Program-made: the position numbers and the translations under genes
DNA from: Moniliella sp. 'wahieum'
Taxonomy: Eukaryota; Basidiomycota; Moniliellomycetes; Moniliellales; Moniliellaceae
Length of the DNA: 64,000 nt
Reading direction: 5' to 3'
Assembly: GCA_003971905.1 (NCBI GenBank)
Contig: RSEE01000094.1
Location: 124,001-188,000 of the forward strand
Notes under the pieces: model-generated
Seen by the model: only the letters and a program-made list of their open reading frames with translations
Told to the model about the DNA's origin: nothing
Databases searched by the model: none
Shown here: piece by piece, positions 33,996 through 46,231 of the stretch
How positions within the stretch are numbered: the stretch's first letter is position 1
How the letters are laid out: the number at the start of each line of letters is the position of its first letter

Positions 33996-35114
33996 GGCGA
34001 GGGGGAGAGCGCAGAGGTAGGCCAGCGCCACGTCAGAAGACAAGCGGTGGTGGGGACGAGGCCAAATGGGGTGGCCTTGTCGCTCCCGCCTGGGCTCCAC
34101 ACGAGGAAGTGATGCTTACGTGATGGGGGGCTGCATTCCGCACCGGGCGGGTGGGCAGCTAATACTGCCCAGCGATCGACAATCCATCGGCTGGAAGCGT
34201 GACGCGTGAAGCGTGACCAGCGTGAACAATAGCAGGCGACGGCCAAACCCGAGCCGCCTCTGCGCTGTCTCTCCGCTGGCATTGTCCTGGGGCCACACCT
34301 GTCGAGGATGGGCATGCCTACTGAGGACTGACTCCACTACTCGGGACTCATGTAGTACTCATCCCTCGTCGCGGCCCAACGAGACGCGGGGAAACTCACC
34401 CATTTTGGCCGACACGCCGAGCAGCAGACCAACAGCAGCCGCCGTGTGGCAAATCCCTCTGCCTTCAGTATTCGAGAGTGTGTATATTTCGGCGTTCGCA
34501 TATCCACCCCCAGCAGACAAGAGCAGGTCTCTAGCCCTAACCCTTGCACCCTCATGACCCTCGCATGGAGACGCACGCTCGCACATTTCTACTGATTACT
34601 CTCGCGATCCCGTATATAATGACTGAGAGCTGGTGTCCTGAACGTCCTCCAGGGTGATGCAATGGCGCTAGTGGTGGTGGCGGTTGGGGATCGAAGAAGC
34701 CAGCCAACGACACCCTTACAGGGACATCAAAGAGTCCACCGACCACCGGGTCTGGCTGCGGGGGGACAAGGAAAACACACACGTAAAGTGAATGGAAACG
34801 AACATCGAAGCTCTCCTACTAGGCCTGACGGGGGGGCGATGGCCCCTGGTCGATAACCCCCCTCCCAGTCTTGTGCTCACAGGCCACCAAGCGTACTAAC
34901 CATGGGGCCTCGACCCTGCAGAGCACAGTGGCACCCGCACCTCGTTGGGAGGGACAGAGACGCCCTCTTCCCTCCCTATGTTGTGGTGCCAGAGTGACGC
35001 GCGGCGCGCAGCGGACGACGCTGTCGCCGAATGTGGTGCCACGCCCTCGGAGAGTACACTAGGTATCCAAGCGCAACGCCTTGACGAGCATGCAAACCAA
35101 ACATTCTCTCTGCG
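33996..35114. other. Intergenic, no gene recognised
   Basis: Promoter side of the DUF218 gene, with AT-richer patches near 34190, 34330 and 34600. Minus- and plus-strand frames lack motifs. Confidence 0.4.
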
Positions 35115-36169
35115 ATGACCGTCGGAGACAACGACGTGCGTGGTATGCCCCAGGAACCAGACGCAACCGAGGAGGAAGCGTCCAGGTTGGTCGCTTCGCG
35201 TGCCGAAGACGATGGGAGCAGCGTGATGGGCAATGACGTGCGGCCGTTTCCAGGGGCCGAATACCGCAGCGAAGGCGACGACACGCCGCTCGCCCACTGG
35301 AAGAAGCAGTTCTATTAGACCGCCCCCCCCGTCTCCTCAACAAGCGCTTCCTCGACGAACGGGATACCGGCAAACCTGCGACGATGGTATGTTTGCCTGG
35401 GATCCTTCATTGGCTATCTGACGAACGTCAACAATGCCTACAGACCTGGGCCCGCTTTCGCGATCGAGGTGTGGTGTGCTCCGGATGCGTCGATTACCGT
35501 CAATACCCATCTGTAGTCTCGCGTGCGGGACGCGCTACGGCGTACGGGGACCGGACGCTGCTGCGCATTCCTCCTGGCCTTGACCAGAGGAGATCTAAGA
35601 CGAAGAATTTCTCTTTCGGTTCACGATGGTCTGACCTCCCCCTTGAACGCTATTCGGTTTGATCTATCGTATTGAGTGCGCCTCCTCTTCCACCATGCCT
35701 AGGAACACTGCTAATCTCCCAAGGCCTAACCCCTCCAGTACTGCAATCCAGTTCCCCATCCGACACTGTCGGGCAAGACCATCTTCACACTGGACGACTA
35801 TACCTTTTCGAGACCTGGAAGAAATCGCCCCTGAGCAACGATCTTCAGCCTCATCACAGACAGCTTGGGACGAACACGTTCATCTCATCGATGCTGCCCA
35901 TGCTACCCAACTTCTCTTTGTGCCACATTTGTCATGTCTTTAGTTGGCATGCTGCATGAGTGCTGGCTGGTTGTGCTTACCACTGCTCTCATCCTATTCC
36001 GGTTGCATCCTCCCCCTTGAGCAGGCACACGATTGCCTTTATCTACAACCTGACTGCCGTGTTATACGCCACAGGTCCCGACGGAACGGCAAGGGAGAAT
36101 ACGAGTGGATGTGAGGAGGTGAGTGGGAGCCAGGTAGGCATGTTGTACAACAGAAACTAGGGGAAGGGG
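35115..36169 (+). CDS. Uncertain coding region, unknown product
   Basis: A plausible N-terminus MTVGDNDVRGMPQEPDATEE, acidic and ending TPLAHWKKQFY, is followed in shifted frames by KRFLDERDTGKPAT, GYLTNVNNAYRPGPAFAIEV, RIPPGLDQRRSKTKNFSFGS and a possible membrane helix (LVGMLHECWLVVLTTALILF). These segments look coding but I recognise no family, and exon borders are undefined. The right limit at 36169 is where coherent reading stops. It might instead be two small genes or partly non-coding. Confidence 0.3.
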
Positions 36170-36254
36170 GCCTATCGACCATCCCCTGTAGCATCGGCAC
36201 AAGCAAGGTCCGCTCGGTGGATATAAGATGGGGGAGCTGCCAGTGGCGCTAGAC

Positions 36255-36927
36255 CTAGACCTCTTGTGCCTCCCATGGTTTCAACCGTTTGGGAAACGGC
36301 AGCCGTCGGTGGTTCTGGGTTGATCTTTCATCCCCAACCTACGTCAGCGACTCCAGACCCAGAGAGAAGCAAAACGAACTGGGGGGGAGGGGGTGGGGGG
36401 GGGGGACCTACCTGCAGCGGAATCTCCCGAATGCCTGGAATCATATCTGTCCGTCCTGTGCTGATCAACTCGACGATGGCGTCAAAGGAGGTGGATAGCG
36501 CTCGCCTTCGGGCGCACCGTTCTGGTACGGCGGCTGTGCGTGTGGTTCTTGTTCCTGGGCCGGAGACGGTGCCTCAGCCACGGGGCCGACGGTTGGGCCG
36601 ACTTCCAGGCGAGATAGTCCTCGTACGAAAAGGGCTTGGCGACTCTGGAGAGGTGTGCGAGGGTGTCAGTGAGCCCCTCTACAAGCACCCTCGGAGAGGC
36701 ATACACACTTGCTCGAGAAGTAGAAACGCCTTGGCGCGGTCGACGGTGGCAGCAAGCTCCTGCTCGCTCGCGCCCTGCGCTCGCTGGGCATCCACAATGC
36801 CAGCAATGCCGCGCTGGAACTCGGCGTCGGCGGACCAGTCGTGGGCGTCAAAGTGGGTGAAGACAGCATCCATGTCGACGCGGACGACAGGGACGGCGGG
36901 ATCGGACGCAGCAGGAGCAGCAGCCAT
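36255..36927 (-). CDS. PEX39: PEX39-like peroxisomal import factor (C6orf226/YJR012C, DUF5572 family)
   Basis: Small protein of the family recently named PEX39, reported to help PEX7-dependent import of PTS2 proteins into peroxisomes. N-terminal block: MDAVFTHFDAHDWSADAEFQ and RGIAGIVDAQRAQGASEQEL. After an intron (about 36645-36706) comes AKPFSYEDYLAWK. The family core is FDAIVELISTGRTDMIPGIR followed by EIPLQ, then a 73-nt intron (36339-36411, GTAGGT donor, C-rich tract, CTGAC branch, GTAG acceptor), and the last exon GDERSTQNHRRLPFPKRLKP plus WEAQEV and a TAG. The (R)LKPWE motif near the C-terminus is a hallmark of the family, and the last splice keeps frame exactly. One frameshift lies between the YEDY and ELISTG blocks. 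Start at 36927 (MAAAPAASD); an in-frame ATG at 37065 (MTDHASQ) is possible. Divergent from LST8. Confidence 0.8.
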
Positions 36928-37475
36928 GGTGGAGGTGCGGGGGGAGGCGATACGGGGAGACGCAGTGCTGGTGCTGGGCTGGCGTCGTAGCCAGACGCTA
37001 AATGCGCTCAGGCGGAGCCGACGTCGGGTGGGGCCGGCGAGCGCCTGCGATGCATGATCCGTCATCGGTGGCGCAGGGGGCAGCTGCCGGCTGCGGCAAC
37101 CCAAGCGCAGTGACTAGTGAGCGCCTAGTGAGCTAGTCATGCATCATGCATCACATGTCACAGCACATGCGGGGGTGGTGACGCGGTGACGTAAGACGGC
37201 ATGCATTGCACCGAGCCCGAGCAGGTGTCCTCTATCTGGGCTGTCCGATGGAGGCAGATGCGCCAGACGGCAGCGCCACGCAGGTGCTTGTCTTCCACGC
37301 GCCGTCCTGCCGACAAGGCATCCACGCCAGGCAGGCGCCAGCCCAACGCAGCCGAGAGCAGCCCAGCGGCAGCCGCTCGCTCGTCGTTGCTGGTCGCTGC
37401 TGCCTCGCCTGTGTCTTGCACGCCACGCGGGGTCGCCCGCCTCTGCTTGCTGCCCACCCACACTTCCCCTCGCCC
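36928..37475. promoter_or_regulatory. Divergent region between PEX39-like gene and LST8
   Basis: Contains GCATGATC and CATGCATCATGCATCACATG words (37050-37160) of the same type seen in other intergenic regions. The minus-strand frame open through 37158-37832 is a GC shadow of the LST8 N-terminal region. Confidence 0.4.
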
Positions 37476-38832
37476 ATGGCCCACCGCGCGCCCACCATGC
37501 GCGCCGCCACCCGCTCCGCCGCCCAGGCACCTGTCTCGGGCGCCCAGTCGGGCGCTCCCGACACTGGCCAGCACCGTTGGCAGCGCGCCCCTCCCTCCGC
37601 CGCCCCTGCACCAGCTCCGGCTCCAGCTCCTGCCCCCGCGGTCACGGCCATGGCCGATGCCAGTCCCGCCAGGCAGGACACGATGAGTGTCCTCCTCGCC
37701 ACGGCGGGGTACGACCAGTACGTGCGGACAGGTGCAGTCGCCTTGCTTGTGCCTACTAATCCCAGGTTGTTTCTCTCTTTTTCTCAGCACCATCCGGTTC
37801 TGGGAAGCGTGGAGCGGCCTGTGTTCGCGCACGGTGGCCTATGGCGACTCGGCGGTCAACGTTGGCCATCAGTCCCAACAAGCACTGGCTTGCGGCCGGG
37901 GGGTACAAAAAGATCCGCGTCTACGACTGTGCCATCTCTGCCCCACCCGCTTCATCGACGGCCGTGGTGAATCTGAATGCGAATGCGAATGCGGCGCGTT
38001 CGACCGGTGACGCGCCCGTGCTTGAAATCCCTGCCACCGACGACGGCAACGTGATGGCGCTGCTGTGGCAGATGGACGCTCGTTGGCTCGCCAGTGGCTC
38101 GGACGATGGCACGGTCAAGATCTGGGACATTCGCATGCCCAGCCTCAAACCTACCCGCTTCTACACCCCCCCGACGGTGGCGTGAACGACTTGGCGATCA
38201 ACCCCAACCAAGGCGAGATTGTAGCGTGCGACCAAGCTGGCATGATCAAAATTTGGGATTTGGCCAACAACCATTGCACCCACATTTCGCCTGTCGACCA
38301 GGGCGTTCGGATTCCCATCCGTTCCGTCTCGGTCGCGCTCGATGGCTCGTTTCTCTGGCGGGCGACGAGAGGGGAAGTGTATACGTGTGGGAGCTAAGCC
38401 AATCCCAGCCCAGCGCTTCAGCGGACGCATCAGACTTGCCACCAACTACCGTACAACCGCAACCGCAACCGCAACTGCACCCGCAAGATGAGTTTCAGCT
38501 GCAACCCGCTAGCCAGTTCCGTGCCCATGCCGAACGCGAGTTTTGACCAAGTGCCGGATCAGTCCCGATTCCCACTGGCTCGCCACCACCTCGTCCGACA
38601 AGACGATCAAGATTTGGAAACGGGGGCCGAACTTTGAGTTTTGGCCGGACAAGGTGCTGGTGGGCCATCAACGATGGGTATGGGACGCGGCCTTTAGCGC
38701 CGACTCGGCCTACTTGGTCAGCGCGAGTTCCGACAATACCGCCCGCCTGTGGGAATTGGCTCGGGCGTCACAGTTCGCCAGTATACGGCGCATCGGGCGC
38801 TGGTGGCCGTCTCGCTCAACGATCATCGTTGA
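37476..38832 (+). CDS. LST8: TOR complex WD40 subunit LST8
   Basis: Seven-bladed WD40 protein binding the TOR kinase domain in TORC1 and TORC2. The canonical start is [11 protein letters not shown] (37683); an upstream in-frame ATG at 37476 would add an Ala/Pro-rich extension. A 70-nt intron (37718-37787) joins GYD to [19 protein letters not shown]. Then [128 protein letters not shown] and [11 protein letters not shown] cover the blades; it ends [12 protein letters not shown] and TGA at 38832. Four frameshifts, each fitting one missing base, fall near 38170, 38355, 38537 and 38765. An insert ([12 protein letters not shown] and a Gln/Pro repeat) expands the loop at 38390-38520. Confidence 0.95.
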
Positions 38833-39720
38833 TTCTAACTAGTTACTAGTTACTAGGCACTGCTGTTCCGGAGGTTCATTCCCCCTGGACCCACCCACGG
38901 CCCATCTTCCTCTGATTCTTCCCTCTCGCCCATGTCCTCGCCTATTGAGGACGACGAATGTCACGACCTCGCATACCCTGTACGAAACGTGTGCGCTCAG
39001 GGGGCTTCCATAGCTGGTGCAAGTGTCAAGGTGCCATCATATTGGATAGATACATCACCACATGGTGATCCCCATGGGCCCATACCAGCTGGGCCGGCCG
39101 GCAAACCCGATGAGAACTGCACCACTCCAGAGGACAGAAACTCCTACACACCATGGATGGGATATAAGACAGAATGGCATAAGAGCAGGGGAGGGAGAAG
39201 GGAAGGGAAGGGAATGGGAATCCAGTAATCGAGAATCAAAGACTACCCCTGGAACGAGCGAATGGAATGGTACGGGAGAAATGCATCATACAAAGAGAGG
39301 AACGATGCAACACTGTGCGGGGTGTCTATGATGTCATGACAGGTTCCAGGTTCGAGAGGTTAAGAGGGGTATCAGGGAGGGAGAAGGGAAGGAATGGGTA
39401 CATGGGTGAGTAAGGGTATGCAGGCATCTTGAAGCTTGATGCAACAGGCGGAACGAGGTCTTGCGTCCGGCGCGGGCTGACCACGAGAACGGCGCAGGCC
39501 CAACGAGACGAGTTGGGTGTATAAACCGGGCAACGGCGGTGCCAAGCCCCCATTGGGATAACTTTGAGAGGAGAGCTGGCAAGGGGAAGAGGATGTTCAA
39601 CATAGCCGAGCGAGCTCGTGCAGGGATTTTCACGGTGGTGGGCAGGGGTGAAGGAGGGAATCAATAGACAGAGGCAAGTGACCCGAGTGCGGTTCGGGCC
39701 AGCAATGGCCACGGAGTGGT
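38833..39720. other. Intergenic between two 3' ends
   Basis: Starts with an AACTAGTTACTAGTTACTAG repeat four bases after the LST8 stop. No gene recognised; minus frames at 39.33-39.72 kb lack motifs. Confidence 0.4.
38836..38856. repeat. ACTAGTT tandem repeat after LST8
   Basis: Three 7-mer units TAACTAG/TTACTAG, starting four bases after the LST8 stop codon. Confidence 0.75.
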
Positions 39721-42262
39721 TCACTTCCTAGTGGACACGGGAGTGACCTTGGATGGTGTCTGTGTGGGCTGACCTTGGTCTGAGAGGACCGGCCAGGGCC
39801 AGGTGAGGCGATCCTCCGATCGACGGATCAAATGGGAAGGAAGGCCGAGGAGTGAATCGCGAACGCAGCCGCGACCGCTTCGTACTGACTGAGGGCGCCA
39901 AACTCTCAGGACGAGGAACAGAATGAATGGTGGAATCGTTGGAGGTAGATGTGCCCAAGTTGGTGTGTGTAAAGACGGATTATGTTGTTGCTCTCCTCCT
40001 CCGATTCCAGGCCTGACGGAACACGAGGTGGGCGTTGAAGAGAGAAGCCAACCGTCTCCGTGTCTGACGTGAGACGCGCGGGAGAGAAGAGGAGTAGGCG
40101 CATGGCTTGTGCCACTCGAACAGGGGGGAGAAGAAAGCGTCGTGCTCATCGGTGTCGAGCAGACGCTGGCCGAGGGGAAATGAGAGAAAGTGTCCAAGTC
40201 GTTAGTGGAACGGTGCCAATGGGAGGAGTGAGAGGTGGTTCTGGCTCTTTCCTTTTGCAGGGAACGTTGATCGCCCTCCGTTTTAGGGCGCCGCTTCATA
40301 TCATCATGCTCTTCATCGGGATCACCATGGCTTTGGTAACTTCCGGCTGATGAATACGGTGCATAGGACGAGGAACAAGTTCCGTGGGGGTCATCTTCTG
40401 CCACCGACGACTGCGATGACCGTGGGAATTGGCCGATACCAGGCAGGTGAAGATAGCTGGGGCAAAGGAGGGTTGAAAGAATGACTCGCGTCAGATTCCT
40501 CCGTGTCAAAGGGTGAACCTAACACGGCGTCAGACACCGGCAAAGTGGTCTGTGCGGTTGGACTCGACCATCCGGATGGTTGAAGATTGGGGGTTGGAGT
40601 GGGCGTCTTGGCCTCAATGTGCGAGGAGGAACTCGCGGCCTGGTTGCGCTCGGCATCCATCCTCTCATCCGAGTCAGAGCAAATAGACAAATCCGTTAAC
40701 CGCATTGAATCGGTCCAGTGAGAAGCACGGGGATCGTCATCCTCTTCGGTTGTCCAGGAGCATTCAGACAAAGAATGGTGATGGGCAGTGGATCCCGAGA
40801 CTACATCCTCCTCGGAACAGCCGGGGCCGGAGACGTGCATGGATGTGTCCGGTGGATCTCTTGCGAGAGGAGAGACGGATGGCGTGAGGGATCCGCATTT
40901 TTGCCCCGAACCCATTGGGGTGTGCGCCCATTCACCCAGTCCTGTGCCCGATAGACGGATGCTCAGGCGGGGGGGAGCGTATCCGTCCGGTGCATGCAGG
41001 TGCACGGCTGAATGCGGCTCCGGGGCGTGCTCGCTGGCTGCGTACTCAACCTCTTCACTTGCAGCATCCTCCTGGGAGCTGCTCGGGTCAAAGGCGAGCC
41101 CCAGGCCTTGGAGGTCAACACTGTTGGTTTGTTCGAGCATGGCGCATTCTCGCCTTGCATCCGCACCCCCAGACCACATGCCTGACGAAGGGGAGTCCTT
41201 CAAGTGCTTGTCCCCAATTGGGGTGGCCAAATTGTCTGATAGAGGCACACATGAATGCATTAGCATACACAATCGTAACCGGATATAGGATCTAGAGACG
41301 CACCTTCATCAATGCAAGCAGCACCTAGTGTAGTGCAAATGCTTGAAATGGCTCCCGCACCAGGCTCGGGGAAGTCGGGTTCGCCCAGACATCCAGCGGG
41401 GTGGACGTATAGGCCCACGGCGTGAAGGGTGTTGTTGCAGAGGGCAATCAATCGGGTCCACTTGCAGCATACTGTCCCGTTCCCCTCGGCAAGCAAACGA
41501 CAAAGGCGAAGAAGGTAGGCTTCCCGTCTCCGTCGACGGATCGCGCCGCACTTTATTTTCACCCTCCCGCGTCTGGTTGGACCGGCCAAACAGTTCGTTG
41601 AGGAGGGTGGCAGAGCGAAAGCGAACACTCCCACTGTCTTTGTTGGCCTCCATCGAACCACCGTGAAGGTCAACTGGGCGTTTCGCCGCGTGAGAGTAAG
41701 TACTCGCTGATCTAGGCTTGGGCGTAGGACGAGCGGCGGCGGGAGTGCCGGAAGTGGAAGGAGAAAGAAGCACCAACGAGGCCAATGCTCGCAGAGAGTT
41801 GGGTGTCTTAGGGGCTTGGCGTTTGAGCCCGGGCGCGGATCGTCTGTGGTGGGAGCGGGTGGGCGAGGGGAATGCAGTCTTGGCTGACTGCATGTCGTCC
41901 TCGAACTCAGGGCCCGGTCGGAGACCGTTGGGGGCCTGGAAAAGCAGTGGGGTCAAAGTACAGTGGTGCGGCCAACGGCTCCTCTGTCGAAGGGGTGATG
42001 ACGGCTGAGGACGAAGCGGTTGACCCCGGAGACGAAGGAAGGGGGCTGCATGCTGCTCAGCTTGGCGGATGGAAGCGTCAGAAGGACCTGGCGCCGTTTT
42101 TTGCGGGACGAGATGGCGGGCGATGGAGCTGAGAGTGAGCTGAGGAGGGCGGCGACGCAGGCGGGGAGGCGCTGGACTGAAGAGGGGTGGTGTCGCGGGC
42201 GCTGATGGTCATGCCGAGCGGAGGCGAAAGGGCAGGCGGGTGGGTCGGGGGGGCTGCGCCAT
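39721..42262 (-). CDS. Large, mostly disordered protein of unknown function
   Basis: Start at 42262 (MAQPPRPTRLPF). The sequence is Ser/Pro/Arg-rich with a few ordered-looking islands: ISSRKKRRQVLLTLPSAKL, FRSATLLNELFGRSNQTREG, and VCCKWTRLIALCNNTLHAVG at about 41.45 kb. Long acidic/Ser-rich stretches follow (DPSSSQEDAASEEVEYAASE, SMRLTDLSICSDSDERMDAE). A further frame carries on to about 39.72 kb with Ser/Thr-rich sequence. No catalytic or DNA-binding domain was recognised; the composition is that of a phosphorylated scaffold or regulator. Frame changes near 42200, 41950, 41500, 41270 and 40450 join the pieces, and one or more may be introns. The 3' limit is uncertain. Confidence 0.5.
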
Positions 42263-44915
42263 GGTGGGCCGAGGGAGAGGGGCGAGCTGGCGGAGGGGCA
42301 GCAGTCGAGAGCAAAAAAGGGAGGGCGAGACAAGGGGAGCGGCGGTCTGGAAGGGTGGGAATGCGGTGGTGGCAGACAGAGGCGGTGGGTTAGCTAGGTG
42401 GCCGCGCGAAAAACATCGCAACACTAACCGAGGAGCTGACAGGCGAAGGACGTGCACGGAGTACTGGCGTGTGGCTTCCCCAGTGTTGTATAAATTTTCT
42501 GGCTCGGGTGCGCTTTCGCGGTAGGCTTAGCGCTTAGGCTCAGGCGCAGCCCTCGTGCTGAGCCCAGACGCGTGACGCGTGATGGTGCTGACGCACTGAA
42601 CGTACTGATGCACTGATGCCCCCAGGGCGGCTTACCTATCGAGAGCCAGCTCGGTTGATCTCTGTAGGCTCGTAGGCTCAGTTGAGCGCTTAGTGGGAGC
42701 AACAGAGCACGGAGTTGTGTGTACCAATCCACATCGCGGTCCCCTCGATCGGCTTTCTCAGGATCGTGTCGGGCCCCAGCCGAGCGCAGGCGTGCGCAGG
42801 CGCACACCGGGCCACACGAGGCCACAGACGACCCATGTGTTGATCGCTGCCACTCACCGGTCATATTCATCCGTCCATCATCGATCCCATGTCTTCCTCG
42901 TACCAAGAGAGATGCCGATACCCTTTGCCCAACGCCCATCACCCTTTTCAACCGACAGGGCACTGCCCTGCACCAGACAGCCGCTCGTGAGTCGCTACTT
43001 GGCGCTTGGCCCTCCTGCGTATGGCTGGCGCCGTGGGATGGCAAATGGAGGCCCCTGGAAAGCCTGACACCTGCGGGAGGTGGTGCATGGTGAAGTCTGA
43101 GCCTCAGATCCAGAGGCCTGAGGCGGCGGCAAAAAAAGGCATGGCAGACATGGTCTGCGAACACAACATCGACATACACAGCAACTACCGTAAACCGGTT
43201 ACCATACCGGTACCTAGTAACTGGTCACTAGCACTACCGTCCACAGCCACTTGAAACCTGTGGGAGGCAGCCTGGACAAGCCTGGACTTGGACAGCTGTC
43301 TGTATGAGCGCCGGCCTGAGCCGTCTATGGCTTGACGGCCTGACGCGTGACGGATGATCGATGACGGAGCTGGATTTTGAGTCTCACAAAGTATCGTGTG
43401 CACCTGCATGTGGCTGCGCAGCAGGCGCCAGCTCGTCCTTTTCATGTCCCACCCGGGGGACAGGCCGCCACACCTTTCGTACCTGACGTGGACGCGATGT
43501 GTGTTTTGGAATCCGGGGTTCTCGCTCCCACCCGAGAAGGGTTTGGCGTTTGTGGAGGGCGAGCAAAGCACCTCGTTTCCAGGGGACAGGGGCAGCCGCT
43601 GGCAGCTCAGGGGCAGTCTTGCCTGCCCACACATGTGTCAATGTCAACCGGCAACCCGCTCCCCGGGTTCACCGGCACCGGACAGCCCAGCAACCCCGAA
43701 GCTCGGAAGCCAGACCCTTGCCCCACGCCCCCAATATGAGTTCAACAGTTTAACGTTCAATATTCAATGTCAACTCCATACTCAAACATCGGTACTCGAC
43801 GTCCAGCCTTTCAACCCTTCCAGCTGGCGGCGAGATGCTGCTGACGCGATGGGGTACGTACAGCCACCACCGTCGCTTCTACTGCGACAGACAAGGGGTA
43901 TCCGGATGATTTGCTACATCGGTCGTCTTTCAAATTTCATAGTCACTTGTCTAGTCACTAGGTCACTCGACACTAGTCCCTAGCTGCTGCAACCGAGAAC
44001 CGGTAACCAGTAACTGGGTAACTAGCAACCTACCTCCAAGCGAAGTCATCACTAGAGTCCCTCCAAGCTCCAACCTGCTCCAACCACCATGCGTGTGGCT
44101 TAGGTCCAGTTCCTGTTTTTCAAATTGACAGCCTCAACGTACGTACGCTAAACGCCAAACGTCCAACACTGTGGCGTAAGGTGGCTGACGCACGGCTGGC
44201 AGGAAATTTGTACCGAACCAAAGCCCAACAGTGTCTAGTCCACCCACACACTATTAGTGGCTAATGGGTAACCAGTAACTAGTAATGGCCAGCCCACACA
44301 CACCACCTAAACATGTCAATCCACCATCTGCGTCATCGCATCGTCACATGTTCTGGCCTACGATCCTACGACGAGATGACAATTGTTTTTGACGTTTCTT
44401 CTACCAGCCGCAGTACAGAAGACAGGAATAGCTAGTGCTCGAGAGTGCTTTTGCATTTTACTGACAGCTCCTGATCTACCGGTTACCCCCGTCGGTTACG
44501 CGCGCCTCACAACATCAACGTTCAACCAACGTCGATCATCATCGAAAGGAGTGTCTAGCCAGCATTCCAGGATCATACGGCAAGAGTGGATGGGTGTGCA
44601 ACGAATGCATGAAGTTTTATCATCAGCTTAGTTGAAAAGCGTACAAATACAGGTGAATGCGACGGATATATGAGGCACTAAAAGAGGTGGGGGAGGGGAG
44701 GGGAGGGCGGGGGGGGGGCGTAGCAGAGGACCATGGTACCGGTAACCCGGTAGTTTGGTAGAGTCATGGATAGCTTGTGCAGACAGGGGGCAGGCCCAGT
44801 GTTGAAAGAGCGGGGGGGGGGTCCAGTGTTGAAAGGACAGGCAAGGGACACGACTAAGGAGCAGAAACCGAGGCGTCCGACCAAAGGCCTTCAAACCCGA
44901 GCAGGTAGGAACCGT
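42263..44915. other. Long intergenic region
   Basis: No conserved segment. The 251-codon minus-strand frame at 42424-43179 looks random in composition (many Cys, Arg and His). The interval from 43.2 to 44.6 kb is AT-richer and contains many copies of ACTAGT, TAGTCACTAG and AACCGGTAACC-like palindromes. Confidence 0.4.
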
Positions 44916-46231
44916 TTAGTAGCGGTAGTGGTCCGCCTTGTAAGGCCCGTCAACGTCCAGGTCGAGGTACTTGGCCTGGGCGTCGGTGAGCTTGGTGAGC
45001 TGCACACGCAGCTTGGAAAGGTGCGCCAGGGCAACTTCCTCATCGAGCTTCTTGGGAAGCATGTACACCTCGCCCGCCTTGTACTTGCCGTCAGTGTTGT
45101 TCTTCCACAGCTCAATCTGAGCCAGGGTCTGGTTGCAGAACGAGGCGCTCATGATGAACGAAGGGTGGCCCGTCGCGCAGCCAAGGTTGACCAGACGACC
45201 CTCGGCCAGGAGAATGACATGGCGGCCCGACTTCATCTCGAACCGGTCCACCTGGGGCTTGATGTTGACAACTCCCTTGGCGTTGGCCTTGAGCCAGGCC
45301 ACGTCAATCTCCACGTCAAAGTGACCAATGTTGCAGACAATCGCGTCGTCACGCATCGCCTCAAAGTGACGGCCGACGATAATGTCCCGGTTGCCCGTGT
45401 GGTGGTAACAAAGATGTCGGCGTACGACGCGACATTGTCCATCAGGTCGACCTGGTAACCAGCCATGGCAGCCTGGAGGGCGTTGATGGGGTCAATCTCG
45501 GTAACAATCACACGGCAGCCGTAGCCACGCAGCGACTCGGCGCAGCCCTTGCCCACGTCACCAAAGCCAGCGACAACGGCCGTCTTGCCGCCGAGCATGA
45601 CGTCAGTGGCGCGCTTGATGCCATCCACCAGCGACTCACGGCACCCATAGTAGTTGTCAAACTTGGACTTGGTCACCGAGTCGTTCACATTGATGGCAGG
45701 CAGCTTGAGCTCACCCTTGCGCGAGGCAATGTAGAGGTGGTGAACACCCGTCGTGGTCTCCTCCGAGAGACCCTTAATGTCCTTGAGGAGCTCGGGGTGC
45801 TCGTTGTGCACCTTCCAGGTGAGGTCACCACCATCGTCAAGGATCATGTTGAGGGGCTTGCCCGAGGGGAAAACATCGTTCTTGAGCGTCTGCTCAATGC
45901 ACCAGTTGTACTCCTCCTCCGTTTCGCCCTTCCAGGCGAAGACAGGGATGCCAGCAGCAGCAATCGCAGCCGCAGCGTGGTCCTGGGTAGAGAAGATGTT
46001 GCAGGACGACCAGGCAACTTCAGCACCAAGAGCGACCAGCGTCTCGATCAGGACGGCAGTCTGGATGGTCATGTGGAGGCAGCCAGCCACGCGCGCACCC
46101 TTGAGGGGCTGGCTCGGGCCGTACTTCTCGCGGAGCTGCATCAGGCCAGGCATCTCGCCCTCAGCGATGGTGATCTCCTTGCGCCCGAAGGCGGCAAGGG
46201 AGATGTCGGCGACCTTGAAGTTGGTGGACAT
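44916..46231 (-). CDS. SAH1: Adenosylhomocysteinase (SAH hydrolase)
   Basis: NAD-dependent cytosolic enzyme that reversibly hydrolyses S-adenosylhomocysteine to adenosine and homocysteine, keeping methyltransferases free of product inhibition. Starts [20 protein letters not shown] (46231); no introns. Landmarks: [20 protein letters not shown] (substrate-binding signature), [51 protein letters not shown], the Rossmann motif [55 protein letters not shown] and the C-terminal [16 protein letters not shown] needed for NAD binding. One frameshift near 45400 breaks TTTG.RDI: the reading ACCACCACACGGGC lacks one base. Adding it gives about 438 residues, normal for the family. It is 480 bp from the divergent plus-strand ORF. 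Confidence 0.97.

Noticed and set aside
36379-36411. 33-nt intron in the PEX39-like gene ending at the CCCAG after the C tract
   Set aside because: It leaves the KPWE exon out of frame; using the GTAG acceptor at 36339 gives a normal 73-nt intron and exact frame.
37158-37832. 224-codon minus-strand ORF opposite LST8
   Set aside because: Overlaps the LST8 exon 1 and intron on the other strand and shows only Gly/Arg/Ala composition.
38160-38180. Programmed ribosomal frameshift in LST8 at a C7 run
   Set aside because: Other frameshifts in the same gene and in unrelated genes have no common slippery motif; sequencing error explains all.
42424-43179. 251-codon minus-strand ORF
   Set aside because: Cys/Arg/His-rich random-looking sequence without conserved blocks; probably GC-driven chance.
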